Below are positions 59,184-64,000 of a stretch of 64,000 nucleotides of DNA, piece by piece; the first letter of the stretch is position 1; the number at the start of each line of letters is the position of its first letter. The notes beneath the pieces were generated by a model that made no database searches, was not told the DNA's origin, and was given only the letters and a program-made list of their open reading frames with translations. The stretch spans positions 62,001 through 126,000 of the forward strand of contig JAPDJH010000004.1 in assembly GCA_029259175.1 (NCBI GenBank), given 5' to 3'. The stretch comes from Hadesarchaea archaeon. GTDB taxonomy: Archaea > Hadarchaeota > Hadarchaeia > Hadarchaeales > Hadarchaeaceae. The position numbers and the translations under genes were made by a program.

Positions 59184-59793
59184 GAATTGTGCGAATCTCG
59201 CGGGCTTTCTTTCTGCCGATCCCTTCCACTTCCATCAATTGCTTTTCTGTTGCCATCATCACAGCTTGGACGGATCCGAAATGCCGGAGCAAGCGGTCCG
59301 CCAAAACGGCTGAGACCCCCGGCAGCCCTTCCACAATGAAGCGCTGGAGCTGTGCGACCGAAAGCGGGATGCGCTTCGGCCTAAGCGGTGGCTCACGAGG
59401 CGGTTTTTCTATCCTCTTTGCGAGAGTGGCCAGCAGATGGGCGGTATCGGTTTCATCCTCCGTGGGGATTATCGAAACACCAAAATCCACGGTGATGGCC
59501 GCCATCGCTCCCCGAATAGCGTTGGGATGCACATCGCGCATGGTATAGAGTCCTGCGCCCTCGAGAATCAGAAGCGGACGTTCAAAGTTTTCCGCCAGCA
59601 ACTTGGCTTGATTGAGCAAACGGCCGTCGATGAGAGATTGGAGGAAGTCCCACACGGTCTTTCTCTCAACGCCTATGTGTGTAGAAACTATGAAGTCCGC
59701 CACGGGAAGCTGTCGGATCTCCACTTCGACTCCCAGTTCGCGCAAGCGTTCGATAAGAAACGGGCTCTCGCGGTGATCGGCGACGATTTTCAT
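59140..59793 (-). CDS. XPF/ERCC4-family nuclease without helicase
   Basis: A 217-residue structure-specific endonuclease. IVADHRESPFLIERLREL starts the nuclease domain, IGVERKTVWDFLQSL is the ERKxxxD active site, and the C-terminal VEGLPGVSAVLADRLLRHFG and VEGIGRKKAREI are two helix-hairpin-helix motifs. It is the short form known from crenarchaea and some other lineages, not the helicase-fused Hef of many euryarchaea. ATG 59793 is chosen (MKIVADHRE). Confidence 0.9.
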   Translation of the reverse strand: MKIVADHRESPFLIERLRELGVEVEIRQLPVADFIVSTHIGVERKTVWDFLQSLIDGRLLNQAKLLAENFERPLLILEGAGLYTMRDVHPNAIRGAMAAITVDFGVSIIPTEDETDTAHLLATLAKRIEKPPREPPLRPKRIPLSVAQLQRFIVEGLPGVSAVLADRLLRHFGSVQAVMMATEKQLMEVEGIGRKKAREIRTILSASYQPESPPPAP

Positions 59794-59869
59794 TTTGGCC
59801 ACTCTCCCATCACTCCTAGAACCGCTCTTTTATATGATGCCACGACGCCTGAGAACAAAAACACCGGAT

Positions 59870-60145
59870 TTACGCCGCCAGCAAGGTATACGTCCATATC
59901 CACACAACAAGCCAGCAAACGAAGGTCGGAAAGAATCCGGTTTTGAGTATGGTGCTTCTAGAAATTTCCGATGGCTGTATTTTGAGAATCTGATAGGTCT
60001 GCTTGTAGGTGACATAGAAAAGACCCAACATCAAAAGGAAATCCAGCCAGCCGTTCGGGATGAATCCAGAGATTACTCCCGCCAGCACGCCTATCGCGGT
60101 AAAGAGAAGCACTACTCTCTGCCGTACGGTCAGCGCTTTCAGCAT
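59870..60145 (-). CDS. Small three-span membrane protein
   Basis: A 91-residue protein with three hydrophobic segments: VVLLFTAIGVLAGVISGF, WLDFLLMLGLFYVTY and FFPTFVCWLVVWIWTYTLL. No family recognised; size and span number recall EMC6-like proteins, but no motif proves it. Its ATG has GAGAGG directly before it and shares a centred TATA-like element with the phospholipase D gene. Confidence 0.7.
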   Translation of the reverse strand: MLKALTVRQRVVLLFTAIGVLAGVISGFIPNGWLDFLLMLGLFYVTYKQTYQILKIQPSEISRSTILKTGFFPTFVCWLVVWIWTYTLLAA

Positions 60146-60168
60146 CCTCTCTTACTCCTCCTCAGATG

Positions 60169-60176
60169 TTTTATAC
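60169..60176. promoter_or_regulatory. Shared TATA-like element, membrane protein and PLD gene
   Basis: TTTTATAC lies at the exact midpoint of the divergent starts 60145 and 60199, about 27 nt from each. It is the only TATA-like motif in the gap and suits leaderless or nearly leaderless transcripts both ways. Confidence 0.45.
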
Positions 60177-60198
60177 TCTTACCACGACCCATCATCGA

Positions 60199-61482
60199 AT
60201 GCGTGCGTGTCAACTCCTTCCGGGCGTGGTAGTTGCAGCGGTTGTCTCGGCGGTCGTTGTTGTGCTCGTCCCGATGCCACCAGATGTGACCACTTACTCC
60301 TTCCTCGGCAGCAACACGTTTCGCGACAATGTCTGGGCTGAGATCGTCGAAACGGCTCCCGAGGAGCTGGACAACCCACAGATCCGCAATATTGCGGACG
60401 TGATTTTGGAGTTGTTTACTGAAGCGGAGAACTTTATCGACATGGAGGTCTACACCATCTATGCGAGCGATTCCAGTCCTCTTTCCGATATTCATTCGGC
60501 ACTCTTTGATGCCGCGGGGCGGGGCGTCCACGTGCGGATTTTCATCGACAACGAAATCTTTCACGATCTCTATGAGTCAGAAAAAACTCTTTTCGACAAT
60601 TTGCTCAGCAACGAAAATATCGAACTAAAAACATCCCCTTGGCCGATGCACTCCAAAATGATCGTGGTTGACAATCAGGAAGCCTTGGTGAGCAGCGCCA
60701 ATCTTAGCTGGAGCGCCATGACATCGGATCGTGAGATTGCTGTTTATCTTCGCGGTGAAATCATCGTGCGCGCGTTGGACGCTATTTTTGAGAGCGGATG
60801 GTATGATTCTCCGTCCACTCTTTACGAAAACGGCTGGCCTCTGGAGTGGATCAAGCCCGTGGTCACTCCGGTGGGGTCACCCGAGTGGGCTCCAGAGACC
60901 TTGGATGTGATCACCGGGCTGATCGGCTCGGCCTCTTCAACCATCCATGCACCGGTCTACGCGTACTCCGGTTTTCCCCCTTCGCTTCGCAATTCTCTGA
61001 ACCAAGCGGCTGCTCATGGGGTAGAACTCAGGATGATTGTCGACCACTGGTATACCGGCCTAAACGATTTTCCCTATCTCTACGAGTTGGGATCAAAACC
61101 CTCAGTTGGAATAAAGGCGGCGACCTTGCCCTATGCCGCTTATCACACCAAATCGGTTGTGGTTGACGGCCGCCGAGGCTACGTGGGAAGCGCCAACTGG
61201 TCAAACGCTTCGATGACGTGGAGGCGAGAAATCGGCATCTGCTTCGATGACGAGAACCTAGCATCTGCGGTTGAGGAGATATTCCAAACTGATTGGAACA
61301 GCTCCTACGTAAGCTGGGTTGCCCGCCCAGAGCTCCCATCGGCTCTTCCCATCGGGATCTCCACTTTCGTAATTGTCTTCTCCATGCTGTTTTTACATCA
61401 GTGGTTGAGAGAACGAAAAAGACAAAAGCAGCGCCGGAAGTGGATCGCAGAACTGTGGGCTTCTTCTCGCTCCGAGTTGTGA
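60199..61482 (+). CDS. Membrane-anchored phospholipase D-like protein, two HKD motifs
   Basis: About 427 residues. An N-terminal hydrophobic helix (about 8-25) and a second one near the C-terminus (IGISTFVIVFSMLF) flank an extracytoplasmic domain with two HKD motifs: H151 K153 D158 (HSKMIVVDNQE) with SSANLSWS, and HTKSVVVDGRRGYVGSANWS. The PLD fold uses both to cleave or transfer phosphodiesters, perhaps on lipids or nucleic acid. ATG 60199 fits a leaderless start. The stop is 1 nt before the tRNA-Thr end. Confidence 0.87.
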   Translation: MRACQLLPGVVVAAVVSAVVVVLVPMPPDVTTYSFLGSNTFRDNVWAEIVETAPEELDNPQIRNIADVILELFTEAENFIDMEVYTIYASDSSPLSDIHSALFDAAGRGVHVRIFIDNEIFHDLYESEKTLFDNLLSNENIELKTSPWPMHSKMIVVDNQEALVSSANLSWSAMTSDREIAVYLRGEIIVRALDAIFESGWYDSPSTLYENGWPLEWIKPVVTPVGSPEWAPETLDVITGLIGSASSTIHAPVYAYSGFPPSLRNSLNQAAAHGVELRMIVDHWYTGLNDFPYLYELGSKPSVGIKAATLPYAAYHTKSVVVDGRRGYVGSANWSNASMTWRREIGICFDDENLASAVEEIFQTDWNSSYVSWVARPELPSALPIGISTFVIVFSMLFLHQWLRERKRQKQRRKWIAELWASSRSEL

Positions 61483-61483
61483 G

Positions 61484-61560
61484 TGGAGCCCCGGGCGGGA
61501 ATTGAACCCGCGACCTCACGCTTACCAAGCGTGCGCTCTTACCGGCTGAGCTACCGGGGC
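61484..61560 (-). tRNA. tRNA-Thr (anticodon GGU)
   Basis: A 77-nt gene including encoded CCA. Acceptor GCCCCGG pairs with CCGGGGC, discriminator T. Anticodon stem CACGC/GCGTG encloses TTGGTAA (anticodon GGT), T-arm GCGGG-TTCAATT-CCCGC. No intron. It is convergent with the phospholipase D gene, whose stop ends at 61482. Confidence 0.94.
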
Positions 61561-61640
61561 CCTATTTTCTGCTAGGACGGACGGATTTGAAAACCTATCG
61601 TCCCGCTAACCTTCTAAACCTCTGAAACATAGTGTTGTTG

Positions 61641-62426
61641 ATGCGAGTAGGAGTCATCGGTGCTGGCAACATGGGGTTGGCCCTGCTCACCGGTTTCACT
61701 CGTGCCCGTTTGCAGACCCGGCATCAGTTCATGGCAAGCGATCCAGATGAAGCGAAGCTGAAGCGGTGCGCGGAACTGGGGGTGCGTGTAAGCTCGGATA
61801 ACCAAGAAGTGGCACGCTGGGCGGATGTAGTGTTTGTAGCTGTCAAGCCCCACGTAGTTGAGAGCGTGTTGCGGTCTCTTGGAGATCAGCTCAAAGGAAA
61901 GCTCGTCATATCGATCGCGGCTGGTGTTCCTCTGGCAAAGCTTGAAGCGTTGACGCCTGCGCGTGTGATACGCCTGATGCCCAATCTCTGCGCTGAGGTG
62001 GGGGAGATGGCGGGATGTTACTGTCTGGGAAACAGAGCGAGCGCTGCGGACGAGCAGATTGTAAAAGAACTGCTCGAGCCCTTGGGGTTGGTCTTGCGAG
62101 TCGAGGAGTCCCTAATGGATGCGGTCACGGCGGTGAGCGGGAGTGGTCCGGCCTTCTTTTGCCACCTGATTCAAGCAGCAAGCGAGGCGGGGACAGAACT
62201 CGGTTTGGAGCCCGACACGGCGAAACAGCTCGCGGCCCAGACAGCCAAGGGAGCGGCTTCTATGATTCTCGCTGGTCATGACCCCGGGGAACTGATAAAA
62301 CGAGTATGTACTCCTGGCGGAACTACTGCAGAGGGGATGAAGGTACTGGAAGAGCGAAAAACCGCCGAGAGCTTGAAAGAGGCCATTAGATCGGCGGCGC
62401 GGCGTGCCAAGGAGCTTTCACGCTAG
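61641..62426 (+). CDS. proC: Pyrroline-5-carboxylate reductase
   Basis: A 261-residue NAD(P)H-dependent enzyme, the last step of proline synthesis. VGVIGAGNMGLALLTGF binds the nucleotide, VFVAVKPHVVESVL and IRLMPNLCAEVGEM follow, and the substrate signature is VSGSGPAFFCHLIQAAS and SPGGTT-like VCTPGGTTAEGM. ATG 61641 is preferred over a GTG three codons earlier. The end overlaps the convergent gene by 9 nt. Confidence 0.93.
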   Translation: MRVGVIGAGNMGLALLTGFTRARLQTRHQFMASDPDEAKLKRCAELGVRVSSDNQEVARWADVVFVAVKPHVVESVLRSLGDQLKGKLVISIAAGVPLAKLEALTPARVIRLMPNLCAEVGEMAGCYCLGNRASAADEQIVKELLEPLGLVLRVEESLMDAVTAVSGSGPAFFCHLIQAASEAGTELGLEPDTAKQLAAQTAKGAASMILAGHDPGELIKRVCTPGGTTAEGMKVLEERKTAESLKEAIRSAARRAKELSR

Positions 62427-62801
62427 TTCCTCGGAGACCCCCTCTACCGCCTGCTGAACCTCCGCCAGCCGCCGCTTGATAAAAGGCGGCAGATCTTTCG
62501 CTCGCTCGTAAGCTTTCCGGATTTCCTGCATGACTTGCTCGTAGACCTGTTGGGGCGGATTCTCCAGCTTGCGTCTTCGCGTTCGGCGCGTCTCGTAAAC
62601 GACTTCTTCAAACCTGATGGTCTGGATGTTCCAGAGATAATTTCCCAGCAAGACCACCGCTACAACTATCCGCTTGCTCTCCGGATCTTCCACGTGCTTT
62701 TCGGCAAGCAGTGCGGTGTGAGACACGAACCACCCCTGGCGCCCGAGCGTGCCGAGAAACTTGGGGGCGTTGACGCTTCGCCCTATAAGATCGGTTCCCA
62801 T
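62418..62801 (-). CDS. Conserved-looking protein of unknown function
   Basis: A 127-residue protein. The first half is beta-rich (GTDLIGRSVNAPKFLG, SKRIVVAVVLLGNYLW), the second a long charged helix (PPQQVYEQVMQEIRKAYERA). The beta part could be a small barrel domain, but no motif proves it. ATG 62801 is chosen with GGGGAT upstream; a GTG at 62813 is in frame. Neighbours give no clue. Confidence 0.6.
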   Translation of the reverse strand: MGTDLIGRSVNAPKFLGTLGRQGWFVSHTALLAEKHVEDPESKRIVVAVVLLGNYLWNIQTIRFEEVVYETRRTRRRKLENPPQQVYEQVMQEIRKAYERAKDLPPFIKRRLAEVQQAVEGVSEELA

Positions 62802-63004
62802 GTAAATCCCCACAATTTATGCACGGCTAACATTTAACTCGCTCGGTTAGGGAGTATCAGGGCCAGACATAAGCGAACGCAAAAGTGAAAAACGTCCGCT
62901 CGTCTCCCGCTCCACGAGTTCCTGAAGCGCCAGCGGCTTCGTCGCGTCGCACCTCCCGGAGAAGCTATTTATCCGATCCAAGCCAGAATCATCTGGGGGT
63001 GGAG

Positions 63005-63241
63005 ATGGCAGAGATAGTTGTGCGGATCCCGGAGGAGCTGAAGCAGGAGATGGATAAAATCCCGATAGACTGGTCGAAGGTCGCGCGGAACGCCATCCGC
63101 GAAAAAGTCGTCAGGTGGGTCAAGCTGAAGAAAGCGATATCCGAAAGTAAGCTCACAGAGACCGATGCGCTGGAGTTGGGGAGGAAAGTCAACCAAGCTC
63201 TAGCCCACCGATACCGAAAGCTGTATCCAGAGTTGGAGTAA
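63005..63241 (+). CDS. vapB: VapB-like antitoxin
   Basis: A 78-residue protein. AEIVVRIPEELKQEMDKIP is an RHH-type DNA-binding start, WSKVARNAIREKVVRWVKLK the second helix, and the acidic tail ending YRKLYPELE would bind the toxin. ATG 63005 fits with GGGGGTGG upstream; the frame is open further up but with no conserved content. The PIN gene begins 3 nt after its stop. Confidence 0.85.
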   Translation: MAEIVVRIPEELKQEMDKIPIDWSKVARNAIREKVVRWVKLKKAISESKLTETDALELGRKVNQALAHRYRKLYPELE

Positions 63242-63244
63242 GGA

Positions 63245-63658
63245 ATGGGAATGTTACTTGTCGTTGATGCAAACATCCTATTTTCGGCGTTGATTTCGCA
63301 CGGAGAGACATTCGACTTGCTGTGTTCTGAAGAGCTCCAGCTCGCCGCTCCGGAGTTTCTGCTGGTGGAGCTGAGCGAGCACAAAGCTGAGATTCTGCAG
63401 AAGTCGTCGCTTCCCGGAACTGTATTTGAGGAGTTTCTGGAGCTGCTCAGGGAGCGGATAGAAATAGTCCCCCATGACGACTTTGGAAATTTCATGTCGG
63501 AGGCAGCAAATTTGAGCCCAGACCCAGATGACATCCCATACATCGCCTTGGCCCTGAAGCTCCGCTGCCCCATCTGGTCACAGGACTCCCGGCTGAAGCG
63601 GCAGTCGAGGGTGCAGGTGTACACGACGCGCGAGCTGCTTGAGCTGCTGGGGTTGTAA
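63245..63658 (+). CDS. vapC: PIN-domain toxin (VapC-like)
   Basis: A 137-residue PIN domain of the PIN_3-like group: VVDANILFSALIS (first Asp), PEFLLVELSEHKAEIL (Glu), DPDDIPYIALAL (Asp pair) and WSQDSRLKRQ (last Asp). It would cut RNA and is controlled by the antitoxin encoded 3 nt upstream. The sequence differs from the PIN toxin at 50920. Confidence 0.87.
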   Translation: MGMLLVVDANILFSALISHGETFDLLCSEELQLAAPEFLLVELSEHKAEILQKSSLPGTVFEEFLELLRERIEIVPHDDFGNFMSEAANLSPDPDDIPYIALALKLRCPIWSQDSRLKRQSRVQVYTTRELLELLGL

Positions 63659-64000
63659 CTAGCTGGTGCCCTCACCCCAGACCACCTCCGAGCAACGGCT
63701 TGACCATCGTTCTCAAGTGCCCGCACTCCCGGGCCTGTCCGGCCTCTGGGGCTCTCCCGCCCGAGCCAGAGCTTCGCCCGTTTGATCCGGCGCAGCATCG
63801 CGTCCGCCGGCTCCACCTGCACCCGGCGCCCGTCCAGCCGCGCTTCCGCCAGCACCATTCCTCTACACCTCCTTTACGCTCCCACCTCCATCATGGGAAT
63901 CCTAAGCGTCACCGCTGTCTGGTTTAGGATGATGGTTCCAAGATCGAGTGAGCTGCAATGAGTTTATGTCGATAAAATTGAACAGTCATCTTAATAAACA
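63659..64000. other. End of window: possible gene remnants, minus strand
   Basis: About 340 nt without a gene I can support. On the minus strand an ATG at 63858 has a strong GGAGGTG about 7 nt upstream and a plausible opening (MVLAEARLDGRRVQVEP), but the frame then runs antisense through the toxin pair. Just upstream a short frame ends LRIPMMEVGA. These may be a truncated or frameshifted pair. Confidence 0.3.

Noticed and set aside
62989-63858. 289-residue minus-strand frame covering the VapBC-like pair
   Set aside because: The plus-strand toxin and antitoxin are well supported, and most of this frame is Ser-rich antisense translation.
1-64000. CRISPR array or complete insertion sequence
   Set aside because: No regularly spaced repeats and no intact transposase with terminal inverted repeats were seen.

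Overview
The window is archaeal chromosome. Evidence: archaeal-type AlaRS, LeuRS and class I LysRS; the ribosomal stalk set L11-L1-L10(P0)-L12; Spt5 and SecE; archaeal DtdA; an SRP RNA of archaeal form; a tRNA-Ser with a short intron; TATA-like elements upstream of many starts; and GGTGA-type ribosome-binding sites. FtsZ is present, and the XPF nuclease has no helicase domain. I read this as an uncultivated lineage near the euryarchaeal side, but I cannot name the taxon from sequence alone.

Region 1 (1-30443) is one large AT-rich surface-glycan locus. A plus-strand arm (2153-9628) carries rmlA, rmlC and rmlD, an SDR epimerase, a GT2, an alkaline-phosphatase-fold protein and a large GT-B-like protein. 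A long minus-strand arm (9625-30443) holds GT4 and GT2 glycosyltransferases, three DegT aminotransferases, two polysaccharide deacetylases, two FemAB/GNAT proteins and SDR epimerases. It also holds a nonulosonate (sialic/pseudaminic/legionaminic-like) set: PseB-like dehydratase, PseC-like aminotransferase, NeuB/PseI synthase, PseG/SpsG-like hydrolase and SpsF-like cytidylyltransferase. Mixed into that set are a class III aminotransferase, a Gfo/Idh/MocA dehydrogenase, an ATP-grasp ligase and an unusual aldolase-dehydrogenase fusion. Most genes overlap by 4-8 nt, so they are probably co-translated. I see no flippase, polymerase, oligosaccharyltransferase or RmlB here. The likely product is an acidic, N-acylated surface or S-layer glycan with rhamnose-like sugars.

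Region 2 (30470-44712) is a GC-richer housekeeping block. It runs YjbQ, an RNase H-fold nuclease and a 4Fe-4S uracil-DNA glycosylase on plus. On minus are a DUF434 protein, LeuRS, a YdjM-like membrane protein, AlaRS and a receiver protein, followed by the FtsZ-SecE-Spt5-L11-L1-L10-L12 operon with DtdA upstream.

Region 3 (44798-50420) has a LURP-one protein, then a small island bounded by a 25-nt direct repeat of the tRNA-Val 3' end. The island holds a winged-helix regulator, a nucleotide-processing-like protein and a transposase relic. After it come an RMD1-like protein, two half-MgtE transporters, the intron-containing tRNA-Ser, a nucleotidyltransferase with a 57-residue partner, and SRP RNA.

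Region 4 (50644-64000) has three toxin-antitoxin pairs (AbrB/PIN, RHH/RelE, VapB/PIN), two with visible operator-like repeats. It also has an overlapping site-2-protease/ubiquitin-like sulfur carrier/tRNA thiolase operon, a flavin reductase, a nucleotidyltransferase, LysRS, an aminotransferase, an XPF-family nuclease, a two-HKD phospholipase D protein, tRNA-Thr and ProC.
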